Assembly: GCA_020284085.1 (NCBI GenBank)
Contig: JACEVL010000029.1
Span: 1,720,348-1,784,347 of the forward strand
Reading direction: 5' to 3'
Length of the DNA stretch: 64,000 bases
Source of the DNA: Aporrectodea caliginosa
Taxonomy: Eukaryota; Annelida; Clitellata; Crassiclitellata; Lumbricidae
Part shown: piece by piece, positions 51,612 to 62,014 of the stretch
Numbering within the stretch: position 1 is the stretch's first letter
Layout of the letters: the number at the start of each line of letters is the position of its first letter
Program-made: the position numbers and the translations under genes
The notes under the pieces: generated by a model
What the model was told of the DNA's origin: nothing
Seen by the model: only the letters and a program-made list of their open reading frames with translations
Databases searched by the model: none

Positions 51612-52816
51612 CAGGGCCGGTTCAATCACTAGGCGGACTAGGCAGCCGCCTAGGGCGGCACGCTTCTGGGGGCGGCAGAAAAGCTAAATAAAAAATATTT
51701 TGTTGAAACATTGCCGGCGTTTTGCCACTATTTATTAATAAATGAATACGAAAATAAAAAGCGGCTTCAAATAGACCACAGACATTTCGAAATCTTAACG
51801 TCAGTCATGTGGCACGTCAAGCTTATGCCCTTAACTATCGCAAGATTGAAGTTGCTTACTAGCGACATATTTGAAATGAAACTGAGACCGATCATCAGCA
51901 ATGTTACCGCTCCTTCGGTTTTTCCAAAGATTTTGCTTTTTAATCCGAACTTCTAAAATGGGGTTTTCTGGAGACCTTGTGTTTTCACTTAGGTTTTTCT
52001 TGTTTTACTGAAACCCTGTTTTCAATAAAAGTGTAATCAATTTTTGTTAAAAACATAGGCCTAATTCATGTCAAGAAAAATACAGTGCTAGTAGGCCTAT
52101 AAAATCAGACACTAAAGATAACGGTCTGGGTGATCGAGGTCAATAAATGGCGCAATATGTGTGCAAGCATTGATATACTAGATTTAAAATATAGTTTTAA
52201 ATAGTTAGCCTACAAGACGCCGCATATTTATTTGACGTCTTCTTAACACTTCCAGTTTTTGTGGCTAATAATGAGAGAAGCTTATGGAAGCTCAAAAGAA
52301 ATCTATTTGCGTAGGCCTACGTCCATGCTGCAAGAAAGATTTGTTGGACTGGGCCTAGGCTATAGCTACATTGTCAATTGAACATGCTATAGGCCTCTTG
52401 CTGGAGACATTCAACTGATAGAACTCTTCTACATTTGCTAAAGTGAAAGCGCGAAAAATAAAGTTTTGAAATTACATTATAATTATTTCTACAGACTTCT
52501 TAGAAAGTTCGTACGTAGGTAGGATTATGACTTAGTACACGTAGCAGTAGGATTTCTTGCAAAGTGTTGGAACGAAAATGTGCACTGTCTCATTATTTAA
52601 TAGGCCTGCATGTATTTACATTTAAAATTTCCATTAAACGTGTTACAACGTATACAGCATAGGCTGCATAGTTAATGCAGTTTCCAAACTGTTACTGTTA
52701 TTATGGATAACTTTTAAATTAACTTAGTTAATTTAACATTAATTTGTTATCGCAGTTACCGGGGGCGCAGCACGACAGGTTCGCCTAGGGCGGCAAATAC
52801 TCTGGCGCCGGCCCTG
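51612..52816. mobile_element. 1205-bp non-autonomous hAT element
   Basis: The ends CAGGGCCGG are exact on both sides (right end reverse complemented). They are bounded by an 8-bp duplication GCTGTCAG (51604-51611 and 52817-52824). GCCGCCTAGGGCGGCA near the left and CGCCTAGGGCGGCAAA near the right are the subterminal repeats. Both match a common hAT end type. No transposase: the 81-codon frame at 51711 has no hAT domain. Confidence 0.9.
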
Positions 52817-53470
52817 GCTGTCAGCGCAAATTATAAGAGTTGATACACAGCAAGATCGTTTTAGCTGCTTTTTGAAAAACATCATTAGTGACTGGAAAGC
52901 GACATAAGTTGCACAAGACGCTTACTGTATATTCAATGCGCTTGTACACACACAGATTGAGGATTCTTTTGCTTAAACATTATTTAGACAGGCGAGGAGC
53001 AAGTTCGAGATACACAAGAAGAGCTACACAATTTTCAGATGCATAAGTAATTAGCTAGCCACGCCTCTGGTGCTGAGAAACATACTCCCGGATTAGATGT
53101 CCTAATTAGAATGTCCCATGGACAATGTGTACCTGAATAAGTTGTTCCTAATAAAATGTCCAGAGGCTACAATGTTCCACATATCAGTGAACTGCAATGA
53201 CAGTTAAATGAGTATTTGCTGCATGATTCAGAGGAATTGTAAAATATTATTTCAACGCATACAGTAGACCCTATATGTGTCGATTTTAAACGACATTATT
53301 TTATGCTCAAACTGTGAATGCGCTTTCTGATAGTCACTCTATCGTATCGCGCTTTGCCCATCACAGCTATGCATAACCGTACATAGAGAATCGTTCAATT
53401 TCTAAATGCCTTTAGCTTTTTATATTTACTTTGGACAAATACTGTCTACTTGAGTTCATGTTGAGTTTCT

Positions 53471-53640
53471 CGTTTTTCATAGATAACTTGTGCGATTCTA
53501 ACAGAGCTACTGAAATCACGCTGACATCCTTCCACTGCGCTGTCGTTTCCAGTCAGATCATTCTACATTGGTCCCTCATAGAAATGAAAATTTGGGAAAC
53601 AATTATTCTAGTTTGTCGATTTTGTCGTATGAAGTGACCT
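53471..53640 (+). other. possible degenerate Ig-like exon of gene 4
   Basis: After CGTTTTTCATAG a phase 1 frame reads TEITLTSFHCAVVSSQIILH then W, with the Cys-to-Trp spacing of an Ig B- to C-strand, and runs to a stop at 53637. Overall similarity to the other V exons is poor. Only position, phase and the C-x10-W spacing support it. Confidence 0.2.
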
Positions 53641-54334
53641 TCAAAAATATTTTTAATCATATCAAGTTCTCGGAATTACCAACTTCATCAGTATCCTTGC
53701 CATGTTTCACGGCGTATGTTTTAAAACATACAATAATACACTGTGTATCCTTTTCTCTTCAACTGCTATCTGCATAAAGCCAGATTTCTTTGGCATCATG
53801 TCCCTCCCTCCTTTAAACAAATACTACCGCCGTGTGTTTTTTGTGAGACGCTAAACTCAAGCATGTCAGGAAGAATTATTTTCAGTCACGATGAATTATT
53901 TCGGAACGCATGGACTGCTTCTGGGCGGTACCTAACATCAAGCTATCCAGAATGCTCTCACCCATGCCATCACTAATATATTCCTGCGCCATCACATCTC
54001 TCCTACCCTTAAATAACTCCACAGGTTAAAATTATTACCTGAACGAATGGAACAAAAAGTCATATCGCTCATCTACAACACAATTCCGTCACCTCATACC
54101 CAGTAAATGTTTTTAGCAAATTGTTCCTTAGCTGTTCCGCTTCTGTTCCATCAAAATTAGGTCCATATCTGATTCATACTTCTAACTCAATAAAACCTCT
54201 TTGGATATTTGCTAGGCTATCTCTCCACATGCCTTTCGCTCATAACTGAACACATTGATCTTTCAGATTTCCAATTTATTCTTAATTCCCTCTTACCCTT
54301 ACCTCTTTCGCCTCTTTAATTCTCTTCATCGTAC
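53641..54334. other. unassigned spacer
   Basis: Open frames at 53743-53976 and nearby lack recognisable domains. Confidence 0.3.
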
Positions 54335-54881
54335 TAGAGAGTGACATGGGGAGACAATCTCGTGCCCCATCCCCGCCCCGAAACAAGTAAGTCTTCCCCA
54401 TCCCCGCTCCATCCCCGCAGGGTTTGTCCCCATCCCCGCCCCATACCCGCAGGTTTTCCCCCATCCCCACCCCATCCCCGCAGGACGACATCGCATTCCC
54501 CGCAAAAGTTTACACCAATTAAAATTTAAAAAATAACATATTTTAGCTTACAAAGCTATTTGTATTGCTGACTGCATATTATTATGTTATTATCTTATCG
54601 ACAGTTGCATTAACCAAGTCTTGACCATTTCTGACTCGAAGGCTTCAGGAAATCAGAAAATCTCCTTATCAGTTCTCAAGTTCTTAACATCACCCGGGTT
54701 TCTTGTCGGCTCATTCCCCATTACCGCGGTATTACCGCGAGGGTAAACCCCATTACCGCGGTATTACCGCAATTGTTGTCCCCATTACCGCGGTATTACC
54801 GCAATTGTTGTCCCCATTACCGCGGGATTTACCGCGGTTACCGCGGTTTTCCTGCGAGGAAATTTCCCATGTCACTCTCTA
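54335..54881. mobile_element. 547-bp TIR element filled with two different tandem repeats
   Basis: The ends TAGAGAGTGACATGGG match over 16 bp (right end reverse complemented). The left half is made of CCCCATCCCCGC-type units, the right half of CCCCATTACCGCGGTATTACCGC-type units. TAC flanks both sides, but no clean 8-bp duplication is seen. Non-coding. Confidence 0.75.
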
Positions 54882-55362
54882 TACCCATCTGACTGTCTGC
54901 CTATCTGATCAATGATCAGATTGACATGGAAGCGATTTCTACCCTGATTGCCTAGCGATTATGTTTTGACTAACCACTTGCGAATAATCTGATTCCTTTG
55001 ATGTATGTGTGAATGCATGCATGTAGGTTGTTATGTATGTATGTTAGGGTGTGTTTCAAAATTGAATTTTCAAATTTAATATCGGCCTTGTTGTTTTTGT
55101 TGTGTTCCACCTTCAGGAAAATTGTCATTTGCCAAATTAGATAATAATCGGAATAGATTTACATGTAGAACTGGCGCAAAGCCCCGGAAGATTTATCACT
55201 TAGAAAACAATGTAGACCCCTAATAAATTGTCATTTTCAAAGATCCAAACAACTTTTAACACTTAAACATAAAATATAAGGCAAACGCAAAAGAAGAACC
55301 GTAAGTTATTTGTCATTTCTTTATTCCCTTTACTGCTTTTGGGAACTTGTTTCGATGGTAGG
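54882..55362. other. unassigned spacer
   Basis: A short (ATGT)n patch lies near 55005-55045. Nothing else. Confidence 0.3.
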
Positions 55363-55545
55363 CTACTCCACCATTTGCAGAACAAACTGTTTTTCTTCCT
55401 CATTTCGGACCAGGGCTTCATTGAAGGACTGCATGAGAGCCACTTCTTTCTCCGCCAAATCGGTCGTCACTTTTAGAGCGGATATGATATTTTTGGCCCG
55501 ATGTCCGAGAACCAGTGGAAATGATGACAGACTCTCGCTGGTCAC
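55363..55545 (-). other. possible C-terminal coding fragment, unknown family
   Basis: The minus strand reads KVTTDLAEKEVALMQSFNEA then LVRNEEEKQFVLQMVE and stop: helical, charged and protein-like in composition. No splice acceptor or homologue is recognised. The adjoining 55558-55660 belongs to a dispersed repeat shared with 45855, so a transposon or pseudogene origin is possible. Confidence 0.25.
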
Positions 55546-55639
55546 CCAAATGCTGTAGAACGAGTAATCGGTGAGATACCTGTGTTATGGCATAGTTACC
55601 CCATGTATATCCAGCTTCATTTGGGCAAAGCAATTGTGA

Positions 55640-56628
55640 TGACTATATTGCAACTGAACATTTATGTAGCGAAACTTCTGAGAAATTCGTCAGAGGAACT
55701 GATAACGTGACAAACAAGTCCTAGAACACTCAAAGCGGAAACCAAACTGAAACAATGAAAAGACACAAACACAGACCTAGAAGCTTACATCTGGAGTCAA
55801 TTTTAACTGTTCATTACTGTTAGGCCTACGTACTGTCAGTGTCTCTACTGACTTTTAAGTGGTGAGCTAACTAAACATCGGTTTAAGAGTTGAGTCAAAT
55901 ACTGGGTATATCAATCTGCAGCCAGTTGTTCAAAAATAGATTAGTGCGATTCTGATAAAATCTTAAGTGCCAAGCAACCGTTGGACATTTTATTTAATAA
56001 GTAAATGTATAATTTGTACTTTTGTTCGCGATTCCTATTAATAGTTTCTATAATTTGACTGTACGCCTCATATTGATTGTAGAGTACGAAGAAGGCTTCA
56101 ATCCAATCCAATTCAAAAGCTGTGAACTTAAAATAATTTATTTATTTTAGTACTGAAATGTTTCAATTTGCCTCAATTAGCCTAGACAAACAAGTTTTTT
56201 TCATCATATGTATTAATATCTGAAAATAGATATAGATCACGATATTTAGATTGCACCAATAAAATTTAATTAGGTATGGGAATAAAAGCTTATTAAGGCA
56301 TGTTTCAAACTTATTTGCTAATGCTCGGTATAAGTTACGTTGTAGACTAGACTGAGCTGTACGGATATAATATTATTGTCCCGTGACTAGACCGCATTGG
56401 CTGCGTGTCTTGGCAAGAAGTCAGAAACGCCACGTGATTCGCATGCTTAGACTTAGGCAAACACCGTGTGCGAATACCCGGCCACAAGACTTGCGCATCA
56501 ACAAGCGCTGAGTTTGCCTACTGAAAGTTGAACCGCGTGTTGTGAAATGTTGCTCACTTTATCGCGGACTGAATAAGGATTAGGCCTACGTTCTTATGAC
56601 ATAAAATATTTGTGCGATATTCAGAAAC
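55640..56628 (+). other. upstream region of Ig gene 5
   Basis: No repeats recognised except a retroelement-like TTTATGTAGCG word at 55661. CGCGGACTGAATAAGG (56563) is shared with the gene 4 upstream region. Confidence 0.35.
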
Positions 56629-56683
56629 ATGAAGTCCTTATTGGAGTTTCTGTTTTACGCTGGTCTACTTCTATTTACAGCGG
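56629..56683 (+). CDS. Ig gene 5: signal-peptide exon
   Basis: A 55-nt exon encoding MKSLLEFLFYAGLLLFTA plus one base, followed by GTAAGC. It has a strong hydrophobic core. Phase 1 matches the V exon at 62015, making GAT (Asp). The intron between is about 5.3 kb because a 4.3-kb transposon and a SINE-A are inserted. Confidence 0.75.
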
Positions 56684-56814
56684 GTAAGCTATATAGCCTA
56701 CAGTATGCCAGACAACAGTATTTTTGTTTACCGTCAGACCTAGCTAACTGCTATAACATAGGTAAAATATTGAGAAAAACCACATTTGATGGGAATACTT
56801 AAGCTAAGCCCGGG

Positions 56815-56940
56815 TCACCAGCTTATTCACAGGCGCTGCATCGTGGGAGAGTGATTGTCCAGTGACGTCAAGGAAAGATTAGAGTCCGGTTGTCAGAAAG
56901 ATAATGATAGAGGAGATAAGAGTTGCTAAGTGCTATAGTA
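56815..56940. repeat. dispersed repeat, second copy of 16321-16560
   Basis: See CACCAGCTTATTCACAGGCG and GAGTCCGGTTGTCAG. Confidence 0.45.
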
Positions 56941-57250
56941 GGCCTAATTTAGATATTACGATTCCGTACGCGCGCGTTTTGTGCTCAGAATTGATAGTTT
57001 TACTTGCACATGTTTGACATTTTCTTGGTAGAAGTCCGGAAAAATGGTTCGTCGATCCACAGACACAGCTGATTTATTTTGTCTGGGGGGGGGGATTCTG
57101 ATCTTTGTAGCACTGCCTAAACTAAGGTTAAACTCAACTGTAGGTTAGACGCATAAGAAGGCCAAGGATAGGTTTTGTGAAATTGGTCAGTTGAAAGCCT
57201 TGATTCGTTATATTGACCACAGATAAACAAACTGTAGATAATTTTTTTGT

Positions 57251-57478
57251 GGGGCACGGTGGTATAGGGGTATGTTCGGTGCCTTGCAGCCGGAGGGTTG
57301 CGGGTTCGAATTCACCTCAAGCCGCCGCGTAAGGACCCTGGACAAGTCCTTCACTCGCAATTGCTCATGCGCTTCGGCGTGAAACTCCGATTCAGTGTCC
57401 GCGCTGTAGTCGGGAGCGCCTCTGAGTAGAAATCTTGAAGGGGCGCTATAACAAGGGCTCATACATACATACATACAT
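57251..57478 (+). mobile_element. SINE-A (tRNA-derived), full copy
   Basis: The head GGGGCACGGTGGTATAGGGG, B-box GGGTTCGAATTC, body CAAGTCCTTCACTCGCAATT and 3' end GAAGGGGCGCTATAACAAGG are followed by a (CATA)n tail. Confidence 0.85.
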
Positions 57479-58315
57479 AATTAGAATGCACCTTAATTAT
57501 AGAGAAACACATCAAGCATTGTATTGTATTGATAAACCTTCAAAACATATCGGATAAATACATTAGAATTTTAAAACTTTAGTTATCCAATGTTGAACAA
57601 CATATCGAGGGGTTAAAGCAAGAACGCACCAGATTGGAAAATGTGCAAACTGAGAAAACTGCTTTTCAAGATTGAAAGTGTAATGATAAATCCAGATCAC
57701 ATTCATTCAGAAACATTGATATCACATTTTTTTCAGAAATTATCTCTCTTTCACGCCCATCGACTTTCATTATAGAAATCATTGAGTTTTTAAAGTTAAG
57801 AGTAAAAAAGTGAAGGTAATAGTAACTATTTCACTATTTTGGTGCGTTCTTGCATGAATTTTGGATATGGTGCAGTATTGCTCGCAACACAAGAGCAATT
57901 GATGTTGACCTAGAATGCACTATTTACAGATAGTGCATTCCTGCTGCTACTATTGTTGTTGTTTCTTATAATAGACAATAGCATAATTGTTACTTCATTG
58001 GTGATAGTTAGTTACTTGAATGCAGTAATCATAATAGACTAATAATAATTATGACACCATTTTAGAAGAATAATTTTCTTATTATCATACCACTTGTCAT
58101 CAGTTTCTTGAGTGAGAAATCATTAGGAAATAACTCGATCGAGCATTAAAATTGTTGAAGTCCAACATGAGCATAATTATGGCAATGAGCATTGAAATTA
58201 CTCCAGTCAACAGACAACATGAGCACATTGCAATGAATAATAAAAAAAACTCAACAGTATTAATGTCAACGTAATGAAAGTAATGGATAATGCATTATTT
58301 TAATAATGTACTCCA

Positions 58316-61075
58316 TCATTCATCCACATCAGTTTTGTCATCCTCATTGATGTTTGAAACTTGTTTAAGTGAAGGTAGATTTTTAAAAAACAGATGGTGC
58401 TCACTGGGAATAACACCCGACTTACAAAGAGACAACAAATCTGCCTTTTTCAGAGCTGCAATTGGGAGCATTGCTTTGTAGCAAGGCTTCAAGTCTGACA
58501 TAATGCAACGCCGGCCTCTGCCAAGGATATTAATTTTCTGGAAGTCATCCGCATAGCGATATTTATATTGCACAACATTTTTGTTTGCTTTTTCGAATCG
58601 CAAAACTTTTATTTTCAACCAGTTCACGACATTCCCATTTTCATCTTTTGTGCGATTTTTAATTGTTTCATCGCAGAGTGCTTTGCAGTCCAGGAAATCA
58701 GAAAATTGCATCTGCACAACTTTGTATGGGTGGTTTTTGCGAGCTAACTCAAAGACAGTGCTCCATGTGGACACTGAATATATTGAAGTGTTTTTCTTAA
58801 CCCGTTCAATAGCCGAATGCATCGAATCACATTCCATATATGAATGGCCTTTCTCCAAAAACTTTTGCTCAATAACATCAATATGATCAATAGTTCTAAC
58901 GGCATGAAGAAGTATGGCACACACATTTTGATTTCGATTCTGCCCACCACATGTGTCCGAAAACATGGAGATCTCTGAGATATCATTGGGCAAATGTTTG
59001 AGATAATTATACAGACAAGATCCAATTTCATTGCTGCCTCTCTTGCCATTAACCTCGGACCACAAATAGCAATAGGCTTCATTAGGCGGCGCCTGTTCGT
59101 ATATTGTTAAGTTATAACAGCACAGTTTTCTTTTGTAGTACATTAGAGATGCACCAGAGCATGGAACTTGTAAAACCGACTGAAGATCGAATGTTACTGA
59201 ATGAAATTTGGAATTCTCGATTGCCCTTCTTTTATCGGTAGCCTTATCAGCTTGAGCTTCTTCATTCCGCTCTTTGTGCTGTTTTATGTCATTTCTATTT
59301 CTTTCTTTGTCTTCAGCACTCATTAAGTTAAATTTTGTGCATTCACTACACTGATCTTTCTTGGGATGGTAGAAACCAAGATTATATTCCTCAACAAATG
59401 TACGTCTATAGATTGCCTCTGAAACTGGCTTGTGCATTTCACCATACTTCTTCTTGCACATGTCAAGATACAAGCTATACATTTTTTTAACAGTTAGACC
59501 GCTATCGAGATACTGTCTGTTTGTGTCTTTGCGACAATAATGGCTCTCTGTTTTCGGAAATGAACTGATATGTTCATGAACTGCATTCATAACTTCCACG
59601 GCCGTTTTATTTCTGGACGGCTGACATCCTCTACCATCTGACCCTGCAAAAATTCCAGCTTCTGTTTTATTTGCTATGGCCGTGAGTACAGCTCGGTTGC
59701 TTATACTCAATGTTTTCAGAAACATATTTTTGCATACACGTTTCTTAGATTCTTCTAGCGGCAGGTAATAAGCAACTGAAGTATGCTTTGCGTTTGTCAA
59801 ATCTTCAGAGCCATCTGCATTGGTGCGATATTTCACTTGCCGAGTTTTAGTTTTCCTCACGACAATATTTTGCAATATAAAATCTTTCTGACGCTTATAA
59901 TCGCCCAATGCATAGTATTCCTGATTTATCATGCTTCGAGAATTGTCAGAGAAATTCTCATTGCACTTTAGTCTGCATTTACAATTAACCAGTTTCACAC
60001 TTTTTGCACTAACTTCAACCCCAACAGAGTTAACATGAACTTCGCCTTTTAAATGTTTTGATTTACGGACATTCCTCTTCCAAAGATCAGTATTTCTCTT
60101 TCTTTTTCGAGTTAATCTTTTAGCCATTACTTCTACATTTTCATTGGGGATGCCAGCATTAATCGGGGAAGCAACTGATTCAAGAAAAAAATCTGGGTCG
60201 ACGTGAACTGAATGCTCTGTGTCAGACTTGGGGCCATCAATTGGGAACACATCCACACAATCTGGATCATTCATAGACACATCAATACCATTTGAGGGAA
60301 CATTGACGTAATCAAGTAGGCCTACATCATTTGAAAGTAATCCGTTGTGTTGAATAAATGAGTTCAATTCATCGATAGAACCAAAAACTATATCATTTCC
60401 TTCTAAATAATGACCGTCTGACAAGATAATCATAAGCGGACTTTCCTCGATGACGGCAGATGAAGTGTCCTCGATAACAGCAGATGGAGTGTCCTCGAGA
60501 ACAGCAGATGTAGTGTCCTCGATGACAGCAGATGGAGTGTCCTCGATGACAGCAGACGGAGTGTCCTCGAGAACAGCAGATGGAGTGTCCTCGATGACAG
60601 CAGATGGAGTGTCCTCGAGAACAGCAAATGGAGTGTCCTCGATGACAGCAGATGGAGTGTCCTCGATGACAGCATATGGAGTGTCCTCGATGACAGCAGA
60701 TGGAGTGTCCTCGATGACAGCAGATGGAGTGTCCTCGAGAACAGCAGATGTAGTGTCCTCGATGACAGCAGATGGAGCAGATGGAGTGTCCTCGATGACA
60801 GCAGACGGAGTGTCCTCGAGAACAGCAGATGGAGTGTCCTCGAGAACAGCAGATGTAGTGTCCTCGATGACAGCAGATGGAGTGTCCTCGATGACAGCAG
60901 ACGGAGTGTTTGATGGAGTAGCAAGTGTAGTGGCTGATGTAGTAGCAATCTTCACGATTTTCTTCGGCTGTGTATAGTGTAACTGAAATTTCAGTGGGAC
61001 TCTGATAGTTCTTTTTGGACGTTTAGAATAAAATAACTTGGGATCCATCCTGAAAAAATCATGGTTGCATTGCAT
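58316..61075 (-). CDS. transposase-like protein of the 4.3-kb element
   Basis: 919 codons from MQCNHDFFRMDPKLFYS with no interruption. Order: a basic N-terminus; 19 tandem copies of an 8-residue unit (TPSAVIED type, about residues 58-210); an acidic/serine stretch; a KRLTRKRKRN nuclear-localisation-like segment; a CKCRLKC cysteine motif; then HPKKDQCSECTKFN (about residue 570), DLQSVL, FSDTCGGQNRNQN (D707, CGGQN 709-713) and MECDSMHSAIERVKK (about 745). These blocks are typical of a widespread, poorly described animal protein family found in transposons. Catalytic residues are not established, though D707 is a candidate. Its position between intact inverted repeats supports a transposase role. 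Start chosen as the first Met; a second lies 8 codons on. Confidence 0.85.
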   Translation of the reverse strand: MQCNHDFFRMDPKLFYSKRPKRTIRVPLKFQLHYTQPKKIVKIATTSATTLATPSNTPSAVIEDTPSAVIEDTTSAVLEDTPSAVLEDTPSAVIEDTPSAPSAVIEDTTSAVLEDTPSAVIEDTPSAVIEDTPYAVIEDTPSAVIEDTPFAVLEDTPSAVIEDTPSAVLEDTPSAVIEDTPSAVIEDTTSAVLEDTPSAVIEDTSSAVIEESPLMIILSDGHYLEGNDIVFGSIDELNSFIQHNGLLSNDVGLLDYVNVPSNGIDVSMNDPDCVDVFPIDGPKSDTEHSVHVDPDFFLESVASPINAGIPNENVEVMAKRLTRKRKRNTDLWKRNVRKSKHLKGEVHVNSVGVEVSAKSVKLVNCKCRLKCNENFSDNSRSMINQEYYALGDYKRQKDFILQNIVVRKTKTRQVKYRTNADGSEDLTNAKHTSVAYYLPLEESKKRVCKNMFLKTLSISNRAVLTAIANKTEAGIFAGSDGRGCQPSRNKTAVEVMNAVHEHISSFPKTESHYCRKDTNRQYLDSGLTVKKMYSLYLDMCKKKYGEMHKPVSEAIYRRTFVEEYNLGFYHPKKDQCSECTKFNLMSAEDKERNRNDIKQHKERNEEAQADKATDKRRAIENSKFHSVTFDLQSVLQVPCSGASLMYYKRKLCCYNLTIYEQAPPNEAYCYLWSEVNGKRGSNEIGSCLYNYLKHLPNDISEISMFSDTCGGQNRNQNVCAILLHAVRTIDHIDVIEQKFLEKGHSYMECDSMHSAIERVKKNTSIYSVSTWSTVFELARKNHPYKVVQMQFSDFLDCKALCDETIKNRTKDENGNVVNWLKIKVLRFEKANKNVVQYKYRYADDFQKINILGRGRRCIMSDLKPCYKAMLPIAALKKADLLSLCKSGVIPSEHHLFFKNLPSLKQVSNINEDDKTDVDE
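60449..60910 (-). repeat. 24-bp minisatellite inside the transposase frame
   Basis: Nineteen units of GTCCTCGATGACAGCAGATG plus GAGT (plus strand), with alternation of GATGACAGC and GAGAACAGC. One unit is lengthened by GCAGATG insertion, keeping frame. 24 bp equals 8 codons, so copy-number change is frame-neutral. Confidence 0.95.
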
Positions 61076-61918
61076 TTTAAGATGGAGTTCTATTAATTTT
61101 CTAAGGGTTCAGTCAACTAAGCATGGTAGCATTATGAAATAGTAGCAAGTCTCACAAAGAAACAACTTATTTCACAGAGAGATATTACATGCTGTGGAAA
61201 TGTCGAGATTATGATTATACGCGCTATAAGACTTAATGCGGCAGTGGAACGCAAATCAAGGGCTATGCATGTCCAAGTCTGGTAGTACAGTAATTATTTT
61301 CAACCAAGCAAACAAATTCACTGTATTATCGCTCGCTCTCAAAATAATTATAACACTCAGTCTAAAACTATTCCTAAAAGTTAGAGAAAATACTTTTTAA
61401 TCACGAGTGTTATTAATAACCGACAACCAACCGACTTACTGACCTTAAAATTGTATTATGAAATCTTTGTCGCGATTTTATAATTCGTATTTTGCTTCAT
61501 TAAATTAATTTTGTAGAGTCAATCGGTCTATAGCTATCCGTCGTAACACGCTGAGATTGAAATTATTTAAGAGTTCTAGAAGCGCAATAACGCACCATCT
61601 ATGTTTAATCTAATGCCTTTGTATCAATTAATCAAGAATCTGAATGCAAGAGTGCATCATTTAGAAGTACTGCATTCTTACTGAAATTGGAAAACAAGTT
61701 CCTTGCACCATGTGTGATGGTGCTTTACTGCAGGAAATATACTTGCGATTGCGAAGATAGTCCTAATGAAAACGTCCAGAAAAACCTATTTACAACGCTT
61801 CTACCGAGTTGGTGCGATATTACTCTAATAGATATTGACCATCTTAACGTCCTAGAACACTTATCTCTAAAACTGTAAAAATTGAAGTTGGTGCGTTCTT
61901 GCTTTAACCCCTCGATAT

Positions 61919-62014
61919 ATTCTGCTTCTTTGAACAATTGAAAGACACCGGTAGGTCATTCAGACTGTGACACTAATATTGGTAGGCTACTAAAGTTCGA
62001 TATTCTGATTGTAG
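61919..62014 (+). other. intron end before the gene 5 V exon
   Basis: Ends in TATTCTGATTGTAG. It is unlike the intron before the near-identical gene 2 exon, so similarity is confined to the exon. Confidence 0.5.

Larger units (their letters stand above)
57606..61914 (-). mobile_element. 4309-bp DNA transposon, intact ends and single reading frame (Sola-like?)
   Basis: Perfect 26-bp terminal inverted repeats (57606-57631 and 61889-61914) start with CGAGGGGTTAAAGCAAGAAC. The flanking 4-bp ATAT on both sides (57602-57605 and 61915-61918) is the apparent target duplication. GGTGCGTTCTTGC recurs inverted just inside the left end at 57841. One 919-codon minus-strand frame fills the centre. A 4-bp target site and a large single-ORF transposase would fit the Sola group, but I cannot confirm the superfamily. 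It lies in the signal-peptide intron of Ig gene 5. Confidence 0.9.

Noticed and set aside
54282..54529. Gly/Asp-rich and Pro-rich frames near 54.4 kb
   Set aside because: They translate the CCCCATCCCCGC array inside the 54335-54881 inverted-repeat element.
60450..60977. Plus- and minus-strand frames of repeated MTADGVSS and LLSSRTLH units
   Set aside because: Shadow frames of the 24-bp minisatellite. The 919-codon minus-strand frame is the one that extends far beyond it and carries conserved blocks.
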